Assembly: GCA_018798825.1 (NCBI GenBank)
Contig: CP076354.1
Location: 62,001-126,000, forward strand
Length of the DNA stretch: 64,000 bases
Source: Ochrobactrum sp. BTU1
GTDB taxonomy: Bacteria; Pseudomonadota; Alphaproteobacteria; Rhizobiales; Rhizobiaceae
Direction: 5' to 3'
In this document: in pieces, positions 27,715 through 36,715 of the stretch
How the letters are laid out: the number at the start of each line of letters is the position of its first letter
How positions within the stretch are numbered: the first letter of the stretch is position 1
Notes under the pieces: model-generated
Told to the model about the DNA's origin: nothing
Seen by the model: the letters and a program-made list of their open reading frames with translations, nothing else
Databases searched by the model: none
Position numbers and translations under genes: made by a program

Positions 27715-28224
27715 GTGACCCGATCAGCCCCGACCAGTATTCTATTTGTCTGTGCAGGCAATATCTGCCGTTCGCCGCTTGCGGAAGGCGTGATGGCTCA
27801 GGTTCTGGCTGAGCGTCGCATTGATCATGTGCTGATCGATTCGGCGGGCACAAATGGCTACCACACTGGCGAAGAACCGGATGATCGTTCGATCCGTGTT
27901 GCAGCGAAACATGGCCTCGATATTTCCGAGCAGCGCTGCCGCCAACTGACGCCGGGCGACTTTACGCGTTTTGATCTCATCCTAGGGATGGATCGCTATA
28001 ATATGCGCATGATCGCTCAAAGACAGCCTGCAAATGCAAGCGCTCGTATCGGGCTTTTCACCGAAATTGCAGAAGGAAAAGCCGTTGAAATCCCCGATCC
28101 TTACTATGGAGATATCGGGGATTTCGAACAGGTTTACCGGATGGTTCTAGCCTCATCAAAGGCGCTTGCCGACCAGTTCTGGCGTGAAACGGCCATCAAA
28201 GGCCAGGCTTCCTCGACGACATAA
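27715..28224 (+). CDS. Low-molecular-weight protein-tyrosine phosphatase
   Basis: I place the start at the GTG at 27715 with GAGAG upstream (169 aa); earlier codons look non-coding. The P-loop [10 protein letters not shown] near residue 11 has the nucleophilic Cys and the Arg. The general-acid Asp is in I-P-D-P-Y-Y-G-D. It dephosphorylates Tyr or Arg residues of cytosolic proteins or regulates exopolysaccharide kinases. Its last 91 bases overlap the end of thpR on the other strand. Confidence 0.9.
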   Translation: MTRSAPTSILFVCAGNICRSPLAEGVMAQVLAERRIDHVLIDSAGTNGYHTGEEPDDRSIRVAAKHGLDISEQRCRQLTPGDFTRFDLILGMDRYNMRMIAQRQPANASARIGLFTEIAEGKAVEIPDPYYGDIGDFEQVYRMVLASSKALADQFWRETAIKGQASSTT

Positions 28225-28724
28225 GGTCCGCCGCCGACAGAATCGCGTGAGGACATCAGCACGAAGCGGCCCACCTTGAACGGCATTGTTGAGAAATTAC
28301 CTCTTGATGAGAGATAATGCACGACATCCGCAATGTGCGGATTTCGCAGCCGTGCCAAAGTCACATGGGGTGTGAATTTACGCGGATCGGCGGGAATGCG
28401 AAGCCGCTGGCAAATGCGTTCGATTTCGCCTTGCAATGCGTTGAGTTCAGGCGAGGGGGATACGCCCGCATAGATGCTGTGCGGCTTCTTGGAACCGAAA
28501 GCATCGACACCTGACAGGTTGAGCATGAATTCGGGGCGCCGCACGCGATCAAGCGCATTGGCAACCTCGTCGGCCACATGGCCTTCCACATCCCCGATAA
28601 AACGCAGGGTTATGTGGTAATTTTCGACATCAATCCAGCGTGCGCCGGGGAGGCCGCCTCGTAATAACGAGAGCGAAAGCGCGGCGTCGCGCGGGATTTC
28701 GAGGGCAGTAAAGAGACGCGGCAT
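28134..28724 (-). CDS. thpR: RNA 2',3'-cyclic phosphodiesterase (2H, ThpR/LigT)
   Basis: 196 residues with the two H-x-T motifs of the 2H superfamily: Y-H-I-T-L-R-F near 36 and P-H-V-T-L-A-R near 122. It hydrolyses 2',3'-cyclic phosphate ends of RNA. The last 18 or so residues after A-W-P-L exceed the usual family end and lie in the region overlapping the phosphatase gene. Confidence 0.88.
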   Translation of the reverse strand: MPRLFTALEIPRDAALSLSLLRGGLPGARWIDVENYHITLRFIGDVEGHVADEVANALDRVRRPEFMLNLSGVDAFGSKKPHSIYAGVSPSPELNALQGEIERICQRLRIPADPRKFTPHVTLARLRNPHIADVVHYLSSRGNFSTMPFKVGRFVLMSSRDSVGGGPYVVEEAWPLMAVSRQNWSASAFDEARTIR

Positions 28725-28753
28725 AAAGCATCCTCCTCGAATCGTTCTGCGCC

Positions 28754-28790
28754 AGAGCGTCGTGTGGTCTAAGCCACGGGAGGACGCTCT
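28754..28790. repeat. Hairpin repeat element
   Basis: AGAGCGTC and GACGCTCT arms enclose a second hairpin (GTGG ... CCAC). It resembles the ends of the RIME-like repeats in this window but lacks their central block. The rest of the gap up to the esterase gene shows nothing. Confidence 0.5.
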
Positions 28791-28908
28791 GAGTTAGAGT
28801 GCCTATGCACCGATCATCAGAAAAACGAATCTTTTTCCCTTACCGATGCAACTCTCAGCGAATCATTCTTCGCTGTTTTGAGCAAGCTGTTTATGCCTCC
28901 TGATTGTG

Positions 28909-29616
28909 TCAGCCGCCCGATGTCCCCGCCTTTTGTTCAGCTTTCAGGGTTTTCTCGATCACCGGCATGAAATTGGTGACCATTGTTTCAACGCCCTTTT
29001 CATTCGGATGCATTCCGTCTTCCAGCAGTAGCCCCTTTTGCGTGGCAACGCCGTCGAGGAAGAACGGATAAAGCGGCACGCCGTACTTCTGCGCAAGCTT
29101 CGGGTAAATCGGGTTGAATTTCTCGGCGTAATCCTTGCCCATATTGGGTGGTGCCATCATGCCTGCAAGGATAACGGAAATGCCGCGTGTCTTGAGGCGC
29201 GACAGCATTTCATCGAGATTTTTCTCGGTAATGTCGGGGGAAATACCGCGCAGCGCATCATTCGCACCCAGTTCCAGGATGACCAGATTGGTGCCATCAG
29301 GGATCGACCAGTCAATGCGTGCAAGTCCACCCGTTGTCGTGTCGCCCGATACGCCGGCATTTTCGATACTGACTTCATAACCCTTGGCGTCCAGCGCTTT
29401 TTCAAGTTGCTGCGGGAAGGCGGCGTTAGAAGGCAGAAAATAGCCCGCCATCAGACTGTCGCCAAAGCCAACGATCTTGACCTGTGCAAGCTGTTCGGTC
29501 GGCAAAGCATCTTCAAGACCGGTCGGATCTTCCTGCGCACGCGCACCGGTAGCAATAAAAGACGCAGCTATGACAAAAATCGATAGCCATACCGGGATCG
29601 AGAGTTTGAAACGCAT
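28909..29616 (-). CDS. Secreted SGNH (GDSL) esterase, TesA-like arylesterase
   Basis: The ATG at 29616 starts a signal peptide (M-R-F-K-L-S-I-P-V-W-L ... A-R-A), giving 235 residues. Block I is F-G-D-S-L-M-A-G-Y, then G-V-S-G-D-T-T, block III L-G-A-N-D-A-L-R-G and the catalytic D-x-x-H in D-G-M-H-P-N. It is a periplasmic esterase/lysophospholipase. It is divergent from a YbbA/YbbP-type ABC transporter, an arrangement kept in many Proteobacteria (tesA-ybbA-ybbP). Confidence 0.9.
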   Translation of the reverse strand: MRFKLSIPVWLSIFVIAASFIATGARAQEDPTGLEDALPTEQLAQVKIVGFGDSLMAGYFLPSNAAFPQQLEKALDAKGYEVSIENAGVSGDTTTGGLARIDWSIPDGTNLVILELGANDALRGISPDITEKNLDEMLSRLKTRGISVILAGMMAPPNMGKDYAEKFNPIYPKLAQKYGVPLYPFFLDGVATQKGLLLEDGMHPNEKGVETMVTNFMPVIEKTLKAEQKAGTSGG

Positions 29617-29744
29617 CGTTAGCAACCCATATCTAGCAAAGGTGGGCAAATCGCCCAGAGGACTTCTCTTCAATTTCTGGCGCAAAACAAGTTCAAATTT
29701 GTGGCGCGCTCTGGCCTTGAATATTCATATAGGAAGAAAAACGC

Positions 29745-30485
29745 GTGACGGAACAGGTGACTTCGCTAAATCATGGCCCGATCATCGAGCTTGAGAATGT
29801 TCATCTGACTCTGGGACATGCGGCATCATCCGTACATGTGCTTAAAGGCGTCTCGCTTTCAATTGCCCAAGGAATGTCTGTTGGCATCGTCGGTCCGTCG
29901 GGATCAGGCAAATCCACACTTTTGATGGTTCTGGCCGGTCTTGAGCATATCGACCAGGGAACGGTCAAGATTGCCGGTGAAACCATCAGCCAAATGACCG
30001 AGGATCAGGCTGCCGCTTTTCGTGGCGCCAATATCGGTATCGTTTTCCAGTCCTTCCACCTCATCCCGAATATGACCGCATTGGAAAATGTCGCCGTCCC
30101 TCTGGAGCTTGCCGGGCGCAAGGATGCCTTTGAGGTGGCCGAACGTGAATTGCGCGCTGTGGGTCTTGGCGAACGCCTCACGCATTATCCGTCAGAACTG
30201 TCGGGTGGTGAACAGCAGCGCGTGGCCATTGCCCGGGCGCTTGCGCCAAGCCCCAAAATCCTGATTGCCGATGAGCCGACAGGCAATCTCGACACGGCTA
30301 CAGGTCGTCAGATTGCCGATTTGCTGTTTTCCAAGCAGCGTGAAAACGGATTGACGATGGTCCTTGTCACGCATGATCCATCGCTTGCCGCTCGATGCGA
30401 TCAGGAAATTCCGGTGCGTTCAGGCCGTATTGAGGAGCCCACACGAAAAGAGACTGCGCTTGAAACAGCGGTGGCTGGCGAATGA
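29745..30485 (+). CDS. ABC transporter ATP-binding protein (YbbA/LolD type)
   Basis: 246 residues with a GTG start. Walker A is G-P-S-G-S-G-K-S-T, the signature L-S-G-G-E-Q-Q-R and Walker [13 protein letters not shown]. Membership of the LolD/MacB/YbbA group is clear from the context and the F-Q-S-F-H-L-I-P segment. Its stop overlaps the start of the permease gene (ATGA). The cargo is unknown; the linked esterase suggests a lipid or lipoprotein-related substrate. Confidence 0.9.
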   Translation: MTEQVTSLNHGPIIELENVHLTLGHAASSVHVLKGVSLSIAQGMSVGIVGPSGSGKSTLLMVLAGLEHIDQGTVKIAGETISQMTEDQAAAFRGANIGIVFQSFHLIPNMTALENVAVPLELAGRKDAFEVAERELRAVGLGERLTHYPSELSGGEQQRVAIARALAPSPKILIADEPTGNLDTATGRQIADLLFSKQRENGLTMVLVTHDPSLAARCDQEIPVRSGRIEEPTRKETALETAVAGE

Positions 30486-33043
30486 GCAGGCCGATGAGCA
30501 AGTTTGCTTCCTTCTCTCTCGCTCTCCGCTTTGCATTGCGTGAAATGCGTGGCGGGCTCTCCGGATTTTATATCTTTCTGGCCTGTATCGCCTTGGGTGT
30601 CGCAGCGATTGGTGGCGTGAATTCAGTTGCACGTTCGGTCAGCACAGGGATTGCAGTCGAAGGCCAGAGTATTCTTGGCGGCGATGTCAGCTTTGCGCTT
30701 AATCAGCGCGAGGCAAGTGCCGACGAGCGCGCTTTCATAGACCAGCAGGGCAAGGTTGCCGAAAGTGCCACGATGCGCTCCATGGCACGTCTGCCGGATG
30801 GCTCCGATCAGTCGCTGGTTGAAGTGAAGGCGGTTGATGCCGTCTATCCGCTTTATGGCGCATTGAAAGTAGCACCTGAGCTTTCGCTTGAAGACATGAC
30901 GAAACAGCAGAATGGTGCCTATGGCGCCGCTGTCAGTCAGGATTTCCTCAATCGCATGGGCGTTCAGCTTGGAACGAAAGTTCTGCTTGGTTCTGAAACT
31001 TTTGAGCTGCGTGCATTGATCGAAAGCGAACCCGACCTTCTGTCGTCGGGTTTTAATTTTGCGCCGCGTTTTCTGGTTTCGATGGATGGCCTTCGTGCGT
31101 CTGGGTTGATCCAGCCCGGAAGCCTTGTCGATCATATCTATAAGGTGGCATTGCCGGATGGTGCGCCCGATTCCGCAATTGCTGAGCTTCGCACCCGTGC
31201 AGCTGCAGATTTTCCGGATGCAGGCTGGAATATCCGCTCACGCAACAACGCAGCCCCGGCGCTGACCGCAAATATCGAACGCTTCTCGCAGTTTCTCACA
31301 CTGGTGGGCCTGACGGCGCTTATTGTTGGTGGCGTTGGTGTCGCAAATGCTGTGCGTGCCTATCTTGATGGCAAGCGCGGCGTGATTGCGACTTTTAAGT
31401 CATTGGGTGCACCTGCACGTTTTGCAGTGCTGGTCTATCTCGTGCAGATCATGGTGATCGGCCTTATCGGCATCGTTCTAGGTTTGGTGCTTGCCGCGAT
31501 CATTCCATATGCAGCCGCTTTGGCGCTCGCCAATTATCTGCCCGTTGCAGGTGGCGGCGGCTTCTTCCCGCAAGCGCTAGCTTTGGCGGCAGTTTTCGGT
31601 CTCATCACGACGCTTGCCTTTGCGATTATCCCGCTTGGTCGTGCCCGTGAAATTCCGGCAACGGCGCTATTTCGCGAACAGGGCTTTGAACAACGTGGAT
31701 TACCGCCACTTCTTTATCTAACGCTCGCTGTTTTGCTGATTGCTGCTTTGGCAGGCTTGGCACTTTACGTCGCTTATGATCGACGGATTGCTGCGATCTT
31801 CATCGTATCATCAATTGCGGCCTTTGGTGTTTTGCGGCTGGTCGCGGACGGTATCCGTTGGCTGGCGCGTCGCGCGCCGCGCACGCGTTCGACAGCAGTT
31901 CGGCTTGCTGTTGGCAATATTTATCGCCCTGGCGCGCTGACACCATCCGTGGTGCTTTCGCTGGGGCTTGGCCTTACGCTAATGGTGGCGATTGCGCTCA
32001 TTGATGGTAATCTGCGGCGTCAGGTAACGGAGAATATTCCGGCACAGGCTCCGGACTTTTTCTTTGTCGATATTCAGAACAATGACATCAGTGACTTCAC
32101 CAAGCTTGTGAGCGGCATTGTCCCGGATGGCAAACTCACCTCCGGTCCGATGCTGCGCGGTCGTATCGTCGCTTTTAACGGCACCAATGTTCGTGACATG
32201 ACCATTCCACCGGAAGCAGCCTGGGTCCTGCGTGGCGACCGTGGCATTACCTTTGCTGACAAAGTTCCAGAAAATTCGACGCTGACCGAAGGCGAATGGT
32301 GGCCCGAAAATTACTCCGGCGAGCCACTTGTTTCTTTCGCAGAACGTGAAGGCAAGGAGCTTGGGTTGAAGCTTGGCGATACGGTTACGGTCAATGTGCT
32401 TGGCCGTAACATCAATGCCAAGATTGCAAGCTTCCGGCAGTTACAATGGGAAACACTGGCGATGAATTTCGTCATGGTTTTTTCGCCGAACACTTTTACC
32501 GGTGCGCCTGCCACATGGCTAGCAACGCTTACAATTCCTGATGGTCAGAAGAACCTGGCGCCCGATGTCCTGCGACAGGTTACAAAAACATGGCCAGCGG
32601 TTACGACCGTCAGCGTGACTGATGCGCTGGATGTGGCGAATGATCTGATCAGCCAGCTTGCAACGGCAATTCGGGCTGCTGCATCCATCGCTCTTGCGGC
32701 TTCTGTTCTGGTATTGGGCGGTGCTCTGGCTGCAGGCAACCGCGCCCGCGTTCACGATGCGGTTGTGCTGAAAACGCTGGGTGCCACGCGCGGCACGCTG
32801 ATTGCAGCCTATATCGTCGAATATATGCTTCTGGGCCTTGCAACAGCGGTATTTGCGCTAGTCGCAGGCGGCGTTGCTGGCTGGTATGTGGTGGTTGAAG
32901 TCATGAAGCTGAAGGCGCAGTTCTTGCCGGACGTCGCGCTGATGACGGTGGCTGTGGCACTCGTTCTAACCGTTGGATTCGGTCTGGCCGGCACATGGCG
33001 CGTGCTGGGTCAGAAGCCTGCAACCGTGCTCCGAACCATATGA
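30482..33043 (+). CDS. ABC transporter permease (YbbP type, two FtsX domains)
   Basis: 853 residues. An N-terminal transmembrane helix (about 25-45) precedes a large periplasmic domain, then transmembrane clusters near 263-460 and 725-845, each an FtsX/MacB-type permease repeat. It is the membrane half of the YbbA-YbbP pair, which likely works as a mechanotransmitter or lipid extractor. Coupled to the ATPase gene by a four-base overlap. Confidence 0.9.
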   Translation: MSRPMSKFASFSLALRFALREMRGGLSGFYIFLACIALGVAAIGGVNSVARSVSTGIAVEGQSILGGDVSFALNQREASADERAFIDQQGKVAESATMRSMARLPDGSDQSLVEVKAVDAVYPLYGALKVAPELSLEDMTKQQNGAYGAAVSQDFLNRMGVQLGTKVLLGSETFELRALIESEPDLLSSGFNFAPRFLVSMDGLRASGLIQPGSLVDHIYKVALPDGAPDSAIAELRTRAAADFPDAGWNIRSRNNAAPALTANIERFSQFLTLVGLTALIVGGVGVANAVRAYLDGKRGVIATFKSLGAPARFAVLVYLVQIMVIGLIGIVLGLVLAAIIPYAAALALANYLPVAGGGGFFPQALALAAVFGLITTLAFAIIPLGRAREIPATALFREQGFEQRGLPPLLYLTLAVLLIAALAGLALYVAYDRRIAAIFIVSSIAAFGVLRLVADGIRWLARRAPRTRSTAVRLAVGNIYRPGALTPSVVLSLGLGLTLMVAIALIDGNLRRQVTENIPAQAPDFFFVDIQNNDISDFTKLVSGIVPDGKLTSGPMLRGRIVAFNGTNVRDMTIPPEAAWVLRGDRGITFADKVPENSTLTEGEWWPENYSGEPLVSFAEREGKELGLKLGDTVTVNVLGRNINAKIASFRQLQWETLAMNFVMVFSPNTFTGAPATWLATLTIPDGQKNLAPDVLRQVTKTWPAVTTVSVTDALDVANDLISQLATAIRAAASIALAASVLVLGGALAAGNRARVHDAVVLKTLGATRGTLIAAYIVEYMLLGLATAVFALVAGGVAGWYVVVEVMKLKAQFLPDVALMTVAVALVLTVGFGLAGTWRVLGQKPATVLRTI

Positions 33044-33185
33044 AGCATTTGTAACCTTGCAGCTTAAATTCGCTTAAGCCCTTGGATCGCATGGATAATG
33101 CGATCCATTTTTCAAGTCGTTTATCACGATTTTTTACAGCTGGTACTTGTGTGAGAACGCTAAAATCCCCATAATAAAACGCAGG

Positions 33186-33258
33186 CATGCTGGGGTCCCG
33201 CCAGCGGCGCCTGGGAGCGGCTCGAAATGAGCCTGACCCCGACACCGGACGGGACAAC
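33186..33258 (+). ncRNA. ybhL leader RNA (candidate)
   Basis: A structured leader sits just before the Bax-inhibitor-1 (YbhL-like) gene. Arms GGGGTC (33192-33197) and GACCCC (33235-33240) enclose GGCTC-GAAAT-GAGCC (33219-33233), and GTCCCG (33195-33200) can alternatively pair with CGGGAC (33250-33255). A ybhL leader motif is known from alphaproteobacteria upstream of this gene. The two exclusive pairings hint at switching. I matched it by position and pairing, not by a covariance model. Confidence 0.6.
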
Positions 33259-33275
33259 GCAAAAGGATTTAAGTC

Positions 33276-34058
33276 ATGGCTGACTTTCGCAATATTCAGG
33301 CACAGCAGAGGCCGGTAGGTGGCGCTCGCGTTGGTGCTGACATCGATCAGGGCCTCCGCAGCTATATGCTCGGCGTCTACAACATGATGGCAATTGGTCT
33401 GGTTGTTACAGGCCTTGCTGCTTTGGCTGTCTCATCGTTGGCAACCACAACCGATCCGTCGGCAGCTGTTGCACAGCTTGCAAACGGCAAAATGCTCACC
33501 TCACTTGGTGCAGCACTTTATACATCTCCGCTGCGCTGGGTGGTTATGCTCGCTCCGCTCGCAGCTGTATTCTTCCTGAGCTTCCGCATCGAGCGTCTGT
33601 CGGTTTCGACCGCTAACGCCGTGTTCTGGGGCTATGCAGCTCTCGTCGGTCTGTCGCTGTCGTCGGTCTTCCTGGTCTTTACCGGCCAGAGCATCGTTCG
33701 CACCTTCTTCGTAACGGCTGCTTCGTTCGGCGCATTGTCGCTCTATGGTTACACAACCAAGCGCGACCTGTCCGCAATGGGCTCGTTCCTGATGATGGGT
33801 CTGTTCGGCCTGATCATCGCTTCGGTCGTTAACATCTTCCTCGGCTCCACCGCGCTGCAGTTTGCAATCTCGGTGATCGGCGTTCTGATCTTCGCAGGTT
33901 TGACCGCTTATGACACGCAGTCGATCAAGGAAATGTACTTTGAAGGTGATTCTGCGGATTCGCAGGGCCGCAAGGTTGTTATGGGCGCGCTGCGTCTGTA
34001 CCTCGACTTCATCAACATGTTCATGTTCCTGCTTCAGTTCATGGGTAACCGTGACTAA
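33276..34058 (+). CDS. Bax inhibitor-1/YccA family membrane protein (YbhL-like)
   Basis: 260 residues with seven hydrophobic segments after a short soluble start. Family marks are R-x-Y-M-L-G-V-Y-N-M-M near 30, the F-G-A-L-S-L-Y-G-Y-T-T-K-R-D-L segment and the C-terminal D-T-Q-x-I-K and L-Y-L-D-F-I-N-M-F-M-F-L-L-Q-F. The family acts as a pH-gated Ca2+ leak channel in B. subtilis YetJ; its role in this group is unknown. AAAGGA precedes the ATG, and the candidate leader RNA precedes that. Confidence 0.9.
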   Translation: MADFRNIQAQQRPVGGARVGADIDQGLRSYMLGVYNMMAIGLVVTGLAALAVSSLATTTDPSAAVAQLANGKMLTSLGAALYTSPLRWVVMLAPLAAVFFLSFRIERLSVSTANAVFWGYAALVGLSLSSVFLVFTGQSIVRTFFVTAASFGALSLYGYTTKRDLSAMGSFLMMGLFGLIIASVVNIFLGSTALQFAISVIGVLIFAGLTAYDTQSIKEMYFEGDSADSQGRKVVMGALRLYLDFINMFMFLLQFMGNRD

Positions 34059-34105
34059 GAGCATGTCTCCCAAAAGTGGGAACCAGTTTTGGGTTAAAGA
34101 TCTGC
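34058..34105. repeat. RIME-like repeat fragment
   Basis: GAGCATGTCTCCCAAAAGTG with GGAACCAGTTTTGGG is the left half of the repeat seen complete at 25093 and 26736. It starts at the stop codon of the Bax-inhibitor gene. Confidence 0.65.
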
Positions 34106-34225
34106 TGAGAAGATACTAAACGAAGAATACGTGAGGGCAGCGGCAACGCTGCCCTTTTTGCTTTTCAAGCGGGCAGCCCGGAGTCATGCTGGACGGGCAA
34201 TTTTAACTGAGTCTTGGCCTCCAAC

Positions 34226-34765
34226 ATGCCCCATATCCGCGATTTCAAGCCCACTGATATTGAAGCCATCACGACGATCTACACGGAGGCCGTGCTGAAC
34301 GGTTCCGGTTCTTACGAGATCGAGCCGCCCACCATTGAGGAAATGACACGGCGCTTCGACATCTTTGTCGAGCAGGGCTTTCCAATTCTTGTTGCGGAAG
34401 AAAATGGACTGGTCTTGGGCTATGCCTATATAAGCTATTTTCGAACCCGCCCGGCCTATCGCTGGCTTGCGGAAGATTCGATCTATATCGCACCCGATGC
34501 CAAGGGGAAGGGCGTCGGCAAGCTTCTGCTTGGCGAGCTCATCCAGCGTGCGACAGCATTAGGCTTCAGGCAGCTGCTGGCGGTAGTTGGTGATGGTGAG
34601 CACAATATCGGCTCTGTGAAGCTGCATGAGAGCTTGGGATTTATCCATTGCGGACGAATCCAGGGCTCAGGCTTCAAGCATGGGCGCTGGCTTGATACGG
34701 TCCTCATGCAGCTGTCGCTCAATGGAGGTTGCGCTGTTGACCCCGGCGAGATGCCGCTGGCTTAA
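34226..34765 (+). CDS. GNAT acetyltransferase (phosphinothricin-acetyltransferase-like)
   Basis: 179 residues from the ATG at 34226; no good SD is visible, so the start is uncertain (a TTG lies 12 bases upstream). The fold is GNAT: acetyl-CoA loop D-A-K-G-K-G-V-G-K-L-L-L, E-D-S-I-Y-I before it, and the end G-R-W-L-D-T-V-L-M-Q as in PAT/YncA enzymes, which acetylate phosphinothricin or methionine derivatives. It shares TTAA with the stop of the next gene on the other strand. Confidence 0.85.
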   Translation: MPHIRDFKPTDIEAITTIYTEAVLNGSGSYEIEPPTIEEMTRRFDIFVEQGFPILVAEENGLVLGYAYISYFRTRPAYRWLAEDSIYIAPDAKGKGVGKLLLGELIQRATALGFRQLLAVVGDGEHNIGSVKLHESLGFIHCGRIQGSGFKHGRWLDTVLMQLSLNGGCAVDPGEMPLA

Positions 34766-35166
34766 TTATCAACCAGCTTCAGGCTCTTATCGAAAACGCG
34801 GAGCACACGTTCAAGCTCGTGTCCGCGTTTCATAATGAGACCGCTTGCAGATATCACAGAATAGGCACCCTGCTTCTGGGCAAGCTTTGGATTTTTCTCG
34901 ACGCGGAAAAGCGGGACCTCGCTCGCACGGCGGAAAATAGAGAACACCGCTCTGTCTGCGAGATGGTCAATCGCATAATCGCGCCATGCACCTGTCGCGA
35001 CCATGCGGCCATAAATATTGAGGATTTTACCAAGCTCGTGTCGGTCGAAGCTGACGGTCGGAGCAGGCGGTTTTATCTGCCCTAGAGGTACAACCTTGGG
35101 CGATGCCGAAGGATGGGAAAGCGAATGAGAGGACGCATCCTCGTTCGCAGCGCTTGGTCTATCCAT
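34762..35166 (-). CDS. DUF2794 family protein
   Basis: 134 residues with a disordered Ser/Pro-rich N-terminus (1-35) and a conserved core: F-D-R-H-E-L-x-x-I-L-N-I-Y-G-R-M-V-A-x-G-x-W-R-D-Y-A-I-D. This matches DUF2794 of alphaproteobacteria. It is predicted soluble. Function unknown. Confidence 0.8.
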   Translation of the reverse strand: MDRPSAANEDASSHSLSHPSASPKVVPLGQIKPPAPTVSFDRHELGKILNIYGRMVATGAWRDYAIDHLADRAVFSIFRRASEVPLFRVEKNPKLAQKQGAYSVISASGLIMKRGHELERVLRVFDKSLKLVDN

Positions 35167-35455
35167 GTCCTTCCTTTCGTCGCCGACATTGATTGTAAAG
35201 GAAACGCGGGAACACCGATCAAATCAGCTCATGACAGTAAGGTGATGCTTTTGTAAAATGATTGCAAGACCATGAAGCTTCTATGGCAGCTTCTGCCAAG
35301 CTTATCCTATAAAAATAGGTCCCAATTTATTGTATATTAGTTGATCACGAAAAGAGAATGCTTGTTCTCAATGGTGATTGTCAGCCACATTTTGGCCTTG
35401 TCAACTTCGCATTCCGGCCTGATTATGACGTCAGCATCTACACGTTGCCTGAGAC
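35167..35455. other. Intergenic stretch, no clear gene
   Basis: The minus-strand frame across 35337-35450 reads D-A-D-V-I-I-R-P-E-C-E-V-D-K-A-K-M-W and could be the tail of a lost gene, but no start or family is visible. It is bounded on the right by a strong inverted repeat. Confidence 0.35.
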
Positions 35456-35516
35456 GGTTCGGTTCGGGTATGTCCGACCCCAAGCCCCCCGCCCAAAGGA
35501 CTGCCCGAACCGAACC
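35456..35516. repeat. Long inverted repeat with C-rich loop
   Basis: Left arm GGTTCGGTTCGGG-TATG-TCC (35456-35475) pairs with right arm GGA-CTG-CCCGAACCGAACC (35498-35516). The 22-base loop is C-rich on plus (G-rich on minus). It lies next to the dispersed repeat at 35530. Confidence 0.7.
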
Positions 35517-35529
35517 AACCTTTACTGGC

Positions 35530-35632
35530 CTACAGCGTAATTCCTTAAACTTGAACCAGTTTAAGGTAAAAGATTGCCGTAAATATAAAGTGTTAAAGCG
35601 ACCTTTGTGCGTCCAAAAGGGCGCACTGCGCG
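35530..35632 (-). repeat. Dispersed RIME-like repeat, copy 2
   Basis: The reverse complement of this stretch matches 1981-2086 in order and spacing: TGCGCCCTTTTGG, TATATTTACGGCA and TTTAAGGAATTA. Several positions differ, so the copies are old. Confidence 0.75.
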
Positions 35633-35717
35633 TTAGCCACTCAGACAGATGCAACGCTTCCTAAAAATCAAAGATTTTACGTATTCACCAAGCATGGATT
35701 GTGTCTGCCTAGGAAGT

Positions 35718-36554
35718 CTAGAGACCTAGCCGATCTTCCTGTTTGAAAATAGCTGCACCGTGAATCTGGCCAAGAGCATTGTCGCTTTTGCTTTCCTGCA
35801 GTACGACCGCACAGCCGGTCACGTCTTTGCGCGTGAGTTCTGAGGCAGGCAGCTCAATCTTCAGAGCTTTGCCATCCCACATGCCGATTGTATTGATGTC
35901 AGTCACGGTGTTGCGATAGGTGACTGACTGCCCGGCGTTCTCACCCTTATCAATCGGGATTGTCACTGAATCGCGCAGGTAAAACATTACCACATGAACA
36001 GGCTTTGCAGGCTTTTTGCCTGCCGCTATCTCGATAGACAGACGACCGTCATCAAGCTTCTTGATACTAACGGGAACATTGAGCTTGCTCGCCGCAATAT
36101 GCTGCTTAACAACCTCGGCGTCGCCGCCATTCATTTCCGATGCGCCATTTACGATCGCTTGAGGCGTGTAGACCATCTTCGCATTGAACGAATTGCGATA
36201 GGCATTCTGGCGATCTGTATTGTCCTGAGAAGCTAGCGTATCTCGCCAGCCCATATAATCCCAGTAATTGACGTGGAATGACAGCGCGAGCACGTTCGCA
36301 TCATCGGCGTATTTCGCCAAATTCTTGTCAGCCTGTGGGCAGGATTTACAGCCCTGACTGGTATAAAGCTCAAGAACCGAAGTTCGCGTGCTGCTATCTT
36401 GGGCCTTTGCCACCCCATGCATGGATAGACACCCGGTGAAGGCCAAACCCAGCGCGGCACAAACACCGCGCAAGCCGGGAACGTATTCACCGGAAAGCCA
36501 TGTATTTGTCCCTTGGAAGGGCGAATGGAAGGTCACTTTGGGTTCATCCTGCAA
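35718..36554 (-). CDS. DUF1223 secreted thioredoxin-like protein
   Basis: The family core starts V-L-E-L-Y-T-S-Q-G-C-K-S-C-P-Q-A-D; the C-x-x-C suggests a thioredoxin-like redox site. The first 51 residues include a hydrophobic stretch ending A-K-A-Q, probably a signal peptide with an over-long start. The frame opens with TTG (36554); a GTG at residue 7 with AGGA upstream is a better candidate. The protein is probably periplasmic. No partner gene is adjacent. Confidence 0.78.
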   Translation of the reverse strand: MQDEPKVTFHSPFQGTNTWLSGEYVPGLRGVCAALGLAFTGCLSMHGVAKAQDSSTRTSVLELYTSQGCKSCPQADKNLAKYADDANVLALSFHVNYWDYMGWRDTLASQDNTDRQNAYRNSFNAKMVYTPQAIVNGASEMNGGDAEVVKQHIAASKLNVPVSIKKLDDGRLSIEIAAGKKPAKPVHVVMFYLRDSVTIPIDKGENAGQSVTYRNTVTDINTIGMWDGKALKIELPASELTRKDVTGCAVVLQESKSDNALGQIHGAAIFKQEDRLGL

Positions 36555-36663
36555 TAATTGACGCTGACATCTATTATGTAGGAATTACGACGATCAATAG
36601 GAATTCACGTTGCAGTGAGATTTGCAGGCAATGTGTTTCTTTTATCTCACTGTCACAATCTAT

Positions 36664-36697
36664 GGAAAAGCCGCCGAATTGCTCCGGCGGCTTTTTA
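36664..36697 (-). terminator. Terminator of acnA
   Basis: On the minus strand AAAGCCGCCG and CGGCGGCTTTT form a stem around a seven-base loop, 20 bases after the acnA stop; a T run is also present on plus (CTTTTTATTT). Confidence 0.85.
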
Positions 36698-36715
36698 TTT
36701 CGACGATTTCGCTGA

